Positions 1 to 7,236 are shown, counted from the stretch's first letter. The stretch: 8,686 bases of DNA from Bacteroidia bacterium (GCA_030431945.1 JAUIIF010000160.1:1-8686); one strand, 5' to 3'. Program-made: numbers and translations. Notes: generated by a model not told the origin, from the letters alone.

Positions 1-120
1 AAAATGGTATTTACTGAGGTGGACGTGCGCGGCTACCTCTTCGAGAGAAGGCTGTTCCCTGGCCCTCGTTCCGACGTACCGAATAGCCGCAGCAATCCGC
101 TGATAATTGTGATCTTTTGA
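1..120 (+). pseudogene. Open 3' fragment at left edge, possible gene end
   Basis: Reading frame 1 is open from the window edge to a TGA at 118-120 (about 39 codons). The peptide begins KMVFTEVDVRG and ends SRSNPLIIVIF. A 'vvFteV.vr ... NPL.f.I' pattern near the C-terminus recalls the end of GldM C-terminal-like domains of Bacteroidota, and the next fragment in the same frame contains a similar 'DFTEV' segment. The resemblance is from memory and short. It could equally be non-coding DNA, since frame 2 is open over almost the same stretch. If real, it is the truncated 3' end of a + strand gene beginning outside the window. Confidence 0.2.
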
Positions 121-195
121 CATAGACCAAAGGTAGGCGGACCGGCAGGACGCGACAATCCGAAAGTTGCGGACTTGTTTTTTGGGGCCTGGTGA

Positions 196-432
196 TTTGC
201 TGCAAACGACCGTCTTTACCCTGCAAGGTATACGGTAGCTGTTAGCAGAAAAGAGGAATTATCCAGGCGTTTCACCGTAAAAGGTTCCCGGTTCACCACT
301 AAGGTTCGTAAATTTCTGGAAGAAGAGGCTTTGCCGGGAGACAGAATAGACTTTACTGAAGTTATTGCTACGCCGTTTACATTACAGGGGCCTTGCCCCG
401 TAATGACAAAGGCCGATGAACGCTGCCTTTAG
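196..432 (+). pseudogene. Coding-like fragment, possibly a GldM C-terminal-like domain remnant
   Basis: Frame 1 is open from just after the TGA at 193-195 to a TAG at 430-432 (78 codons). It has no ATG near its beginning; the first in-frame ATG is at 403, too late to be useful. The middle reads like real protein: RRFTVKGSRFTTKVRKFLEE followed by ALPGDRIDFTEVIA. That order (F.V..s.F, charged helix, pGD.i.F..V.a) resembles the C-terminal domain of GldM, the T9SS/gliding motor component, and related multi-domain proteins. The tail after residue about 60 no longer resembles it. Missing start, stops upstream in the same frame and the loss of similarity suggest a decayed or frameshifted remnant. 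The family assignment is inference. Confidence 0.3.
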
Positions 433-440
433 ATGGCAGC
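382..440 (+). other. Two adjacent small hairpins
   Basis: The first inverted repeat has arms TTAC-a-GGGGC (382-391) and GCCCC-GTAA (395-403), giving nine pairs, one bulged A at 386 and a 3-base loop. The second has perfect 6-base arms GCTGCC (422-427) and GGCAGC (435-440) with a 7-base loop that contains the TAG ending the fragment at 196-432. Neither is followed by a T-tract on either strand, so they do not look like classical intrinsic terminators. They could be structured 3' RNA, a degraded repeat, or chance in GC-rich sequence. Confidence 0.3.
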
Positions 441-645
441 CCGGAGGCTAGCCACCAAAAATCACCCATCAGGCCGAAGTACGTCTTCTCCTTTTCCCAC
501 GCCGGCAGGGGTAGGCGGGCGCGGACGCAGGTGCAAAGTGCAGAACAGGAGCGCCCTTTGTTCTCCGTTACGGTCGCTCCGGCCTCCTCCAAAACTTTAA
601 CTGCCACCAAGCCGACAGATGATCACTTCCTTCTTTAAATCAATG
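433..645. other. Gene-poor stretch
   Basis: No intact gene is supported here. Both strands carry short open frames. The minus-strand frame 377-610 starts only at a TTG, has no recognisable signal peptide and reads through the antisense of the + strand fragment at 196-432. The + strand frame starting with the ATG at 433 gives an Arg/Ser/Pro-rich peptide without recognisable features. The stretch probably belongs to the same decayed locus as the fragments to its left. Confidence 0.4.
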
Positions 646-675
646 GTTGTGCTTTGTGGTAAATTTTTATCTTTG
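646..675 (+). promoter_or_regulatory. Probable Bacteroidota-type sigma promoter for the beta-helix gene
   Basis: TATCTTTG at 668-675 matches the Bacteroidota -7 consensus TAnnTTTG exactly. A TTG at 647-649 lies 18 bases upstream, within the spacing known for the -33 element of the primary sigma factor in this phylum. Transcription would begin a few bases after 675, leaving a leader of nearly 190 bases before the ATG at 868. No closer match was found between here and the start codon. The -7 match is seen directly; promoter function is inferred. Confidence 0.45.
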
Positions 676-805
676 TTGCCCCTAAATCCCGAAATTAACT
701 ACCGTTCATCATCCTGATGCTGAAATCGACATTGGCTATTTACAACCAAAAAAAGGGATAACTTCATCGAACAAGTTCGGTACCTCAACGTACAATAACG
801 GGTAA

Positions 806-826
806 CCTGCGGATCGCTCCCGCAGG
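806..826 (+). other. Leader hairpin upstream of the beta-helix gene
   Basis: Perfect 7-base inverted repeat CCTGCGG (806-812) / CCGCAGG (820-826) with a 7-base loop, 41 bases before the start codon. No T-tract follows, so it is not an obvious terminator or attenuator. In the predicted untranslated leader it could stabilise the transcript or affect translation. A shorter inverted repeat (CGAAC-aa-GTTCG, 768-779) lies upstream in the same leader. Confidence 0.3.
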
Positions 827-867
827 AAATCTTGCACTTAATCAATTCTGTATAAACCAAAACATTC

Positions 868-3801
868 ATGAAGCAATTCTTACTTTTTGCTTGCCTCTCC
901 ATCTTCACCCTCGGGCTCAATGCTCAGGTCTTCGTTGATGCAGATGCAACTGGTACCGGCGACGGAACGTCCTGGGCCAATGCTTACACCAATCTGAACG
1001 ACGCACTACTTGCCGCAGCTGCCGGCTCCGAAGTCTGGATCGCCGATGGTACCTACACCACGCCAGACACGGCATCTTTCTTCATCGACAAAGAACTTAC
1101 GGTACTCGGTGGCTTCAACGGTACGGAATCTGCCGCCAGCGAAGCCAACCCCGCCACAAACGTAACCATCCTCAGTGGTGACGTACTGGGCAACGACGGG
1201 ATGACCTACGACAGCACCGCCGCGGCGGACAACAACCGCGTGCTCTTCATCACCGATACGTCTGACGTAAGCCAGTACACGGTGACGCTGGACGGCCTGA
1301 CGATCACCAACGGTGCCATCGCTGCCGACCGCCAGGACGGTGACCCGCTCACCGCTTTCACCGGCGCCGGCCTCCTGAGCTTCGCCAAGCTGAATGCCAG
1401 TCGGATCATCTTTGCGAACAACCGTTCTACGCTCGGTTCCGCCGTCGGCCTGATCTTCTCAACGGCTAACGAAACCGTTCTCGACAGCATCACCCTGACC
1501 GGTAACACCTCCGGTACGAATCGCCAGGTCTACATCAACTCCGTTGATAGTGTAACCATTAAGAATTCCACGTTCATCGGCGACGCAGCGGTTACGCAGC
1601 AGTCCGGCTTCATTCAGGCCGCTTTCGTCAATAACTTTACGGTGGAAAGCTGTCAGTTCGCCGACATCACCTCAGCTTTCTCCGGCAGCTGTGTGCGGGT
1701 AGAAGTTGCTAATGACGTACTCGTAAAGGGCTGTTCCTTCACCGGTACGACGGCTTCCGTCGGCGGCGCTTCCATTATCCTCGACAGTGATGACGTACTC
1801 TTCCAGGATTGTACGTTCGACAACGTCAGTGCTTCCTCCGGTGGTGCCATCTACATTGCCCAGGCTGATGACTTCCTTCCCGACTCTGAGGAAATGGACG
1901 GTAACGACTTCGTGATTGATAACTGTACCATTACCAACGGTATTGCCAGCAACGGCCGTGGTGGTGCTCTCTGGGCCGGCAACTCCAACCTCCGGATTAC
2001 AAACTCCACGATCACGGACAACCGCGCCAGCTCCATTGGTGGTGCCATGTACCTCCAGCCGGCTGACTCCCGTGACTACGTAGTGGAACTCGTCAAAACC
2101 AACATCTCCAACAACACGGATGCCGGCGCCGGTGGCGCTATCTGTCTGTTGGTTTTCGGCAACGACAACGGCACGGCTTTTGTGGAAGGCATGATCGACG
2201 GCTGTACTTTCAACGGTAACGAGTCCAGCGGACAAGGCCGGGGCGCAGCGTTGTACCTCCAGTCCGAGAACAACTTTACCATCACCAATACCAGCTTCAG
2301 TGAGAACCTCTACGGTGCGGGTACCATCTACACCAGCGGAGACAATGGCGTTGACCTCAAAAACTGTGATTTCACGGACAACGGTGATACGGAAATTGCT
2401 TACCGTGGTGTCATCACGGCTTTCTTTGGCGAAAATGCTGCCGGTATTAAGATTGACAGCTCTTCCTTTACTGGAAATGCTGTTACCAGCCTGGCTGGTG
2501 CCTTCTCCGGCGGTGCAGCCATTTGGGCCGTCGGCGGTGCAGCCACGAGTGTTCCCATGGAAATCTCCAACTCATTGTTCATGGATAATGCTGCTGCCGA
2601 TGAGCAATCCGGAGGCGCTTTACTTCTGCTGAGTGGCTTTGCTACGAAAATCAACAATACGGAATTCGTTGGTAACAGTGCCGACGGTGACGGTGGAGCC
2701 ATCTCCGTGACAATCTTCGAAGCGACCCGTGACACCATGGAAAATGGTCAGATCGATGTTACTTACGACAACTGGTCCGGTGAAATCAACAACTCGAAAT
2801 TCATCAACTCCATCGCAGGTGGCCAGGGTGGTGCTATTTCTACCCAGCGCGCTGGTTTTGATATGACCAATAACGTATTTGTTGGTAACTCTATCGGTGT
2901 TGACGGATTCTCCGGCGGTGCGTTCATCTTCAACGGTAACGCCCCAAGCATTGACGATGACGGTGTTGAAGTAGTACTCGGTGATGTAGCCATCAACAGT
3001 GTACTGGCTCACAATACTTTCGTTGACAACTTCAAAGGAACGGACGAAAACGCTGTAGGCGATAACATCGCCCTGTTCATGCCCGGCGATACGGACAATG
3101 GTGACTCCAACTCTATGGTGATCACGCTGATCAACAACGCCTTCCTTCTCGGCAGCGGCAACCCCAGCATCGAAGTAGAGCTTGGCCAGGAAGTTCCTGA
3201 CCTCGGCTTTGTTCCTATCGGTAACCTGACGGTTACTTCCCTGGGTGGTAACTTCTTCAACACGGAGAACGGACCGAATATCCCCGTATTTGACGCCAGC
3301 ACCAACGACATCTTTAATGACAATGCTGACTACGAATCGTTCTTCGTCGACCTGCTCGATGACAACGACATGGGCGTAAACGTTGACCTGGCCATTCTGG
3401 GCGACCAGGGTGCAGACAACCCACTGATCAACAGTGGCGTAACCAACGACCTGGTTCCTGCAACGGACCTCCGTGGCAACCCACGTGGTGATGCTCCTGA
3501 CATCGGTGCTTACGAAGCAGAGTGGGGCCTGGTCGACACCGACCAGCCCGTAGACAACAGCGGCCTTGCCCTGAGCTTCTACCCGAACCCGACTAAGGAC
3601 GTCCTCAACATCGAGAACGCTGACGCTACGATCACAAACTTCCACGTACTGGTATCCGACCAAATGGGTCGTGTACTTAAGGCGGCGAAGTTCAACGGTT
3701 CCGTCAATCGTCTCGACCTGAGCACGATGCCGGCCGGCGTCTACAACCTGCGCCTGTACGTAAATGGCAACGTTTACAGCAAGCAAATCGTAAAGCAGTA
3801 A
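868..3801 (+). CDS. Secreted right-handed beta-helix protein with T9SS type A sorting domain
   Basis: A 977-residue cell-surface or secreted protein. Residues 1-19/20 form a signal peptide (MKQF, a hydrophobic run, then LNAQ). Residues 21-65 carry the 'VFVDADATGTGDGTSWANA ... LNDALLAA ... VWIADGTY' opening typical of Bacteroidota parallel beta-helix (pectate-lyase-like) proteins. Residues about 100-800 are repeating coils, each with an N-x-T/S-F strand and a GGA(I/L/M/F) turn, clearest near 324, 365, 391, 422, 581, 609, 654 and 683. Residues 851-885 (NPLINSG ... TDLRGNPRGDAPDIGAYEA) match the choice-of-anchor Q segment. Residues 900-977 are the T9SS C-terminal domain (FYPNPTKD start, GVYNLRL, YSKQIVKQ end), removed or swapped for a lipopolysaccharide anchor on export. 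The ATG at 868 is preceded by an A-rich leader with no Shine-Dalgarno, normal for the phylum. No catalytic residues were identified, so substrate or adhesin role is unknown. The gene appears monocistronic, with its own promoter and terminator. Confidence 0.93.
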   Translation: MKQFLLFACLSIFTLGLNAQVFVDADATGTGDGTSWANAYTNLNDALLAAAAGSEVWIADGTYTTPDTASFFIDKELTVLGGFNGTESAASEANPATNVTILSGDVLGNDGMTYDSTAAADNNRVLFITDTSDVSQYTVTLDGLTITNGAIAADRQDGDPLTAFTGAGLLSFAKLNASRIIFANNRSTLGSAVGLIFSTANETVLDSITLTGNTSGTNRQVYINSVDSVTIKNSTFIGDAAVTQQSGFIQAAFVNNFTVESCQFADITSAFSGSCVRVEVANDVLVKGCSFTGTTASVGGASIILDSDDVLFQDCTFDNVSASSGGAIYIAQADDFLPDSEEMDGNDFVIDNCTITNGIASNGRGGALWAGNSNLRITNSTITDNRASSIGGAMYLQPADSRDYVVELVKTNISNNTDAGAGGAICLLVFGNDNGTAFVEGMIDGCTFNGNESSGQGRGAALYLQSENNFTITNTSFSENLYGAGTIYTSGDNGVDLKNCDFTDNGDTEIAYRGVITAFFGENAAGIKIDSSSFTGNAVTSLAGAFSGGAAIWAVGGAATSVPMEISNSLFMDNAAADEQSGGALLLLSGFATKINNTEFVGNSADGDGGAISVTIFEATRDTMENGQIDVTYDNWSGEINNSKFINSIAGGQGGAISTQRAGFDMTNNVFVGNSIGVDGFSGGAFIFNGNAPSIDDDGVEVVLGDVAINSVLAHNTFVDNFKGTDENAVGDNIALFMPGDTDNGDSNSMVITLINNAFLLGSGNPSIEVELGQEVPDLGFVPIGNLTVTSLGGNFFNTENGPNIPVFDASTNDIFNDNADYESFFVDLLDDNDMGVNVDLAILGDQGADNPLINSGVTNDLVPATDLRGNPRGDAPDIGAYEAEWGLVDTDQPVDNSGLALSFYPNPTKDVLNIENADATITNFHVLVSDQMGRVLKAAKFNGSVNRLDLSTMPAGVYNLRLYVNGNVYSKQIVKQ

Positions 3802-3831
3802 GCCCCTAAGGCTTTACCTGCTTAAACGCTT

Positions 3832-3899
3832 AAGGGCGGAAGGCGGGCCAGGAATAACTCCCTAACGGAGGTCCTGGCCTGGCTTCCGCCCTTTTTTTT
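3832..3899 (+). terminator. Strong intrinsic terminator of the beta-helix gene
   Basis: A long imperfect hairpin starts 30 bases after the stop codon. The outer stem AAGGGCGGAAG (3832-3842) pairs with CTTCCGCCCTT (3883-3893). After a 3x3 partly mismatched bulge, GGCCAGGA (3846-3853) pairs with TCCTGGCC (3872-3879). A tip stem CTCC/GGAG (3858-3861/3867-3870) closes on a 5-base loop. A run of eight T (3892-3899) follows. No T-tract exists on the opposite strand, so it should act only on + strand transcription. Confidence 0.9.
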
Positions 3900-4181
3900 A
3901 TTGGTATCAGAAGGGCTGTTTAATCAGCGCCAAAAGGTAAGTAATGGGTTGGAACGTCAGGGTGATGGCCAGCTTGCTCGTCGGCCGCAGCACGAGTAAG
4001 CGAAGGCCGCCGTTGGCTGTACCCAAACCACTCCGGCTTAGGTATAGCCAATCAGGTGAGATTGCCTTGCTGTTTACCTTTTTTCGCACCGGCGGCCGCG
4101 CCCACCTGCCATCTCTGCCGTATCTACAGGGGCGCCTCCGGGGCAATCTGCCAAATGGTGGCTTATACCCTGCGCCATCGG
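3900..4181. other. Gap between convergent genes; possible decayed minus-strand frame
   Basis: No convincing gene lies between the terminator and the end of dapD. On the minus strand, a 79-codon frame (3907-4146) begins only at a TTG. Its first third is Arg/Pro-rich and unlike a protein, but its last third (LRLLVLRPTSKLAITLTFQP ... ending QPF) alternates hydrophobic residues and ends in Phe, a little like the last strand of an outer-membrane beta-barrel. That may be a remnant or chance. No clear intrinsic terminator for dapD was found in this gap. Confidence 0.35.
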
Positions 4182-4997
4182 CTACACCGCTACATCATGC
4201 TCCCGCAATGCCGCGTTCAGGCTCGTTTTCTTATCCGTGCTTTCTTTACGCTCACCAATGATGAGGGCGCAGCTGACCTGGTACTCGCCGGCGGGAAACG
4301 ACTTCGTGTACGTACCGGGAATCACGACGGAGCGGGGTGGGACGTAGCCCCGGTGAGTTACCGGCTCGCTGCCCGTAACGTCGATGATGTGGGTGCTCTT
4401 CGTTAAGACGACATTAGCGCCCAGGACGGCTTCGCGGCCCACGCGCACGCCCTCCACGACAATGCTGCGGGAGCCGATGAAACAATCGTCTTCAATAATC
4501 GTCGGCGTAGCCTGCAGCGGCTCCAGGACGCCACCGATGCCGACCCCGCCGCTCAGGTGAACGTTGCGGCCGATCTGGCCACAGCTGCCGACCGTCGCCC
4601 AGGTATCCACCATCGTGCCACTACCCACCCAGGCGCCAATATTGACGTAGCTGGGCATCATGATTACCCCCTTTTCCAGGTAGGCCCCGTACCGCGCAAT
4701 AGCGTGAGGAACCACCCGTACCCCCTGGGCGGCGTAGTCCTTTTTCAGGGCCATCTTGTCGTGAAACTCAAAGGGGCCAACCTCAATGGTTTCCATCTGC
4801 CGAATCGGGAAGTAGAGCACGACCGCTTTCTTTACCCATTCATTGGCCTGCCAGCCATCTCCTGCCGGCTCCGCAACGCGTAGCCGGCCTTTATCCAGTT
4901 CTTCAATCACGGCTTCAATGGCTTCGCGGGTACTAGCTTCTTGCAGCAGTTCTCGTTCGTCCCAGGCAGCTTCGATAATGGCTCTAGCGTCTTGCAT
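4182..4997 (-). CDS. dapD: 2,3,4,5-tetrahydropyridine-2,6-dicarboxylate N-succinyltransferase
   Basis: Cytoplasmic enzyme of the succinylase branch of lysine and meso-diaminopimelate synthesis. It transfers succinyl from succinyl-CoA to tetrahydrodipicolinate, giving N-succinyl-2-amino-6-ketopimelate and CoA. The 271 residues are the usual DapD length. An N-terminal helical domain (about 1-95, with GWQANEWVKKAVVLYF at 48-63) is followed by a left-handed beta-helix of hexapeptide repeats (about 105-225), including VMMP-like IMMPSYVNIGAWVG (112-125), MVDTWATVGSCGQIG (129-143), LSGGVGIGGVLEP (148-160), CFIGSRSIVVEG (172-183) and VVIPGTYTKS (224-233). The family is trimeric, with active sites between subunits. 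The ATG at 4997 follows an AACCAAAATT leader without a Shine-Dalgarno. It is the third gene of a minus-strand series but lies 139 bases after the polyferredoxin gene, a gap filled partly by heptamer repeats, so it may have its own promoter; no exact TAnnTTTG match was found there. No other dap genes are in view. Confidence 0.97.
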   Translation of the reverse strand: MQDARAIIEAAWDERELLQEASTREAIEAVIEELDKGRLRVAEPAGDGWQANEWVKKAVVLYFPIRQMETIEVGPFEFHDKMALKKDYAAQGVRVVPHAIARYGAYLEKGVIMMPSYVNIGAWVGSGTMVDTWATVGSCGQIGRNVHLSGGVGIGGVLEPLQATPTIIEDDCFIGSRSIVVEGVRVGREAVLGANVVLTKSTHIIDVTGSEPVTHRGYVPPRSVVIPGTYTKSFPAGEYQVSCALIIGERKESTDKKTSLNAALREHDVAV

Positions 4998-5088
4998 AAT
5001 TTTGGTTGTTTTGAGGAATCACGGCAAAGAACGGAATATCTCCGCGATGACGAAAATTTGGGAGAAAAAGAGTTGTCGGTTCTACAAT

Positions 5089-5137
5089 ACCCGCAACCCA
5101 CAACCCGCAACCCGCAACCCGTAACCCGCAACCCGCC
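5089..5137 (-). repeat. Seven tandem copies of a heptanucleotide repeat, G-rich on minus strand
   Basis: On the + strand the units are ACCCGCA, ACCCACA, ACCCGCA, ACCCGCA, ACCCGTA, ACCCGCA and ACCCGCC, contiguous from 5089 to 5137. On the minus strand, the sense strand for dapD, this gives seven GGG tracts separated by 4-base TTGC-type loops, a pattern compatible with a G-quadruplex in DNA or mRNA. The array begins at the last base of the polyferredoxin stop codon (TAG at 5137-5139) and ends 91 bases before the dapD start. Unit variation is limited to the 5th-7th bases. Role unknown; it could be a slippage-prone repeat, an mRNA structure, or a neutral element. Confidence 0.9.
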
Positions 5138-7176
5138 TACCCCAACAAAGACACTCCGCTCTCCTCCGAAATGTGAATAACCCGTTCGGTCTGGGTGCGC
5201 GTGCCGATGTCTTCGCTTGAGTTTTCGAGCCGGAGTACGCCCCGCGGACAAACCGCCGCACAAACGCCGCAACCGACGCAGCTGGCCCGGACAATATCCT
5301 GCCCCCGCTGGGCGTAGTGCCGTACATCGATGCCCATTTCGCAGTAGGTGGAGCAGTTGCCACAGCTGATGCACTGGCTGCCATTGGTCGTGATCCGGAA
5401 GCGACTCTGAAAACGCTGTACCAGGCCGAGGTAAGCAGCCAGAGGGCAGCCGAAGCGGCACCAGACACGGTTTCCCATCAGGGGGTAAAAACCGGTGCCG
5501 ACCACGCCGGCGAAGCCGGCGCCAATCAAAAAGCCGTACCACTTCTGTACGGCTCCTACGTTGGAGAACAGGTAGGTTTCGCTTCCCGTGCCCAGGTTGT
5601 AAAGGTTCAGGCCAATCATCGCCACGCCGAATACCAGGCCCAGCGTAATGCCTAAGCCAGATATTTGAAATTTGTCTTTACGGTAGGCACGTACGGCCAG
5701 GCCCATGGCCCCGGCCAGCAGGAGCGAGAAGAGGATCAGGAAACTCGTGCGGTTAAATAAATAATCGCCCGTTGGCAAAAAGGCATAAAGGGTCGCCGCC
5801 GTCATCAGGATAGCAAAAATCAGTACTCCGTGAATGAGGTAACGTTCAATTTTCCAGGCCCGGAGACTTTTGTCCGAAAGCTGCCGCCAGGGGTCTCCCA
5901 TGGTTTCAGCCAGCCCGCCACAGCCACAGACCCAGCTGCAGTACCACCGTTTGCCGACCAGGTGCACCATGAGCGGAACGCCCACGATGATCAGGAAAAT
6001 GCCCCAGCCCAGCATGAAGAGGCCCAGGGAGCCGGGGTTGTCGAGAAACCCTTTGATGGACCAATCGAAAAAGAAATCGTAATCCAGCGGCCAGATATTT
6101 TTGAAGTCGTACCACGGCTTATTCAGGGCAACGAGAATCTCGGGAATCATGAAGGCAAAGGCCAGCTGAAAAAAGAGTACGGAAATGGTCCGGATAATCT
6201 GGTACTTGTTGTGGCGGTATTTCGAGATCATCCGTACGCCCATGACTACCATGATCAGGCAGTACATCAGACCGTAGAGGAACCACTGACTGGCCTGGCC
6301 GCCACTGTCCTTACCGCTAAAGAATTGGTAGATGCCTTCACTCAGAGGGCTCACCATCGTGACCCAGCCGACGACGTGCTGGCTGGCCCAGTAAAGCAAA
6401 ACGTAAAACGCAATAAAGTAAGTGCCCGCCAGAATGCCGAGGTAGGCGCTGAGTCCTTCTGGCCCTGCATCCCGGACATCGCGGCCAAAACTGTGGTGAG
6501 CAAAGAGTACCAACCCAATGATAACGAGCCCCAGTAAGCCGGTAACCAGCGGCCAGATCAACTGGTCGTCCATGTACCAGAAACCGTAGGCCAGGATCCC
6601 CAGGGTGGTCAGGGTCAGAAAGAGTGCGCGCCAGCTCAGGTCCAGACCGCGGGTCAGGGGATTATGATACACGTGGTCGTGCTTAATGCCGGGCCGGGCC
6701 GCGAACTTGGGTAAAATGTACAAAAGACCGCCCAATGACCCGAGGCCGAGGGTGAGCAGGAAAAACAGCCAGGGGTTATCCGTAACGGGGCCGGTAGCTG
6801 CTTGCTGGATCCAGGGGGTACGTTGATCTTTAAACTGCCAGGCGGGCAGCTCCACTTCCCAGAGTTGCTTGCCTTCCGGCAAGCCATTGGTGTTGTAGTA
6901 CTGCTCCACGCTGGCTTTGGCGGCGTAAAAGGTTTGTTTCAGCGCCTTCTCTGCGGCAAAGGTGGAACCGTAACTACGCTCCAGCAGCCCCGTCTGTTCG
7001 GCGGCAGCCTGCAGCGAAGACCGGTGCAGTTCATCGGGGAAAGGACTGATCAGGCCAGCCTCCGTGAACCGGTAATTATCCAGGCCCAGCATGGCGGTGA
7101 AAATCAGTAATGCCAGTACGAACAGGCCCAGGCCCAGGTACTGCAGGATAGATTTTTTGGTTGACTTTACGGGCAT
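5137..7176 (-). CDS. NosR/NapH-like membrane-bound polyferredoxin (4Fe-4S)
   Basis: A 679-residue inner-membrane electron-transfer protein with about 12 predicted transmembrane segments (near 14-31, 135-155, 184-200, 207-226, 245-265, 297-314, 331-350, 383-405, 449-467, 477-495, 507-526, 547-566). Residues 32-134 form a roughly 100-residue loop outside the membrane, with no FMN-binding motif recognised, unlike NosR. Two conserved Cys motifs resemble those of NosR/NapH/CcoG-type proteins: YCSWVCGCGG (C413, C417, C419) and WCRFGCP (C573, C577). The C-terminus carries two classical 4Fe-4S sites: C602-x2-C605-x2-C608-x3-C612, and C633-x2-C636-x2-C639-x3-C643-P. If the N-terminus is cytoplasmic, an even helix count puts these clusters in the cytoplasm, where a soluble flavoprotein could reach them. 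The ATG at 7176 follows an A-rich stretch. The gene is 54 bases after the oxidoreductase gene and probably co-transcribed with it. Electron donor and acceptor are inferred, not shown; the protein is too long for NapH. Confidence 0.85.
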   Translation of the reverse strand: MPVKSTKKSILQYLGLGLFVLALLIFTAMLGLDNYRFTEAGLISPFPDELHRSSLQAAAEQTGLLERSYGSTFAAEKALKQTFYAAKASVEQYYNTNGLPEGKQLWEVELPAWQFKDQRTPWIQQAATGPVTDNPWLFFLLTLGLGSLGGLLYILPKFAARPGIKHDHVYHNPLTRGLDLSWRALFLTLTTLGILAYGFWYMDDQLIWPLVTGLLGLVIIGLVLFAHHSFGRDVRDAGPEGLSAYLGILAGTYFIAFYVLLYWASQHVVGWVTMVSPLSEGIYQFFSGKDSGGQASQWFLYGLMYCLIMVVMGVRMISKYRHNKYQIIRTISVLFFQLAFAFMIPEILVALNKPWYDFKNIWPLDYDFFFDWSIKGFLDNPGSLGLFMLGWGIFLIIVGVPLMVHLVGKRWYCSWVCGCGGLAETMGDPWRQLSDKSLRAWKIERYLIHGVLIFAILMTAATLYAFLPTGDYLFNRTSFLILFSLLLAGAMGLAVRAYRKDKFQISGLGITLGLVFGVAMIGLNLYNLGTGSETYLFSNVGAVQKWYGFLIGAGFAGVVGTGFYPLMGNRVWCRFGCPLAAYLGLVQRFQSRFRITTNGSQCISCGNCSTYCEMGIDVRHYAQRGQDIVRASCVGCGVCAAVCPRGVLRLENSSEDIGTRTQTERVIHISEESGVSLLG

Positions 7177-7188
7177 TTTTTATTCTTG

Positions 7189-7236
7189 AGCCGGTCAGGC
7201 GATTAGCGTTGTGGTGAGGAGCGCAGCCGATCAGGC
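7189..7236. repeat. Imperfect 12-base direct repeat between the two redox genes
   Basis: AGCCGGTCAGGC (7189-7200) and AGCCGATCAGGC (7225-7236) differ at one base and start 36 bases apart. The second overlaps the stop codon of the oxidoreductase gene. This could be a small duplication remnant or chance; no binding protein can be suggested. Confidence 0.3.

Noticed and set aside
1672..2235. A 187-codon minus-strand open frame inside the beta-helix gene
   Set aside because: Same antisense shadow effect; no start context, motif or domain.
2620..3786. A 388-codon open frame on the minus strand opposite the beta-helix gene
   Set aside because: The + strand frame has a signal peptide, repeats and a T9SS tail. 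The antisense frame is Val/Asp/Glu/Arg-rich without domains, and such frames arise from biased codon use in repetitive Asn/Gly/Asp-rich genes.
3944..4406. Overlapping + strand open frames at the 3' end of dapD
   Set aside because: They run antisense into dapD, lack domain features and overlap each other; dapD on the minus strand explains the region from 4182 onward.
5025..5032. Possible -7 promoter element for dapD (GTTCTTTG on the minus strand)
   Set aside because: It matches only the TTTG half of TAnnTTTG, with the TA absent and no convincing -33 partner.
5089..5137. Possible CRISPR array
   Set aside because: The units are 7 bases and contiguous, with no spacers and no cas genes nearby.
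4941..5180. Short frames encoding NPQPxTRNPQP-type repeats
   Set aside because: These are translations of the heptanucleotide array, which produces a periodic peptide in any open frame; no start or flanking gene signals support them.
5830..6537. A 235-codon + strand open frame opposite the polyferredoxin gene
   Set aside because: It is the antisense of transmembrane segments of a clearly real gene. The peptide is rich in Gln, Pro and His with no recognisable domain.
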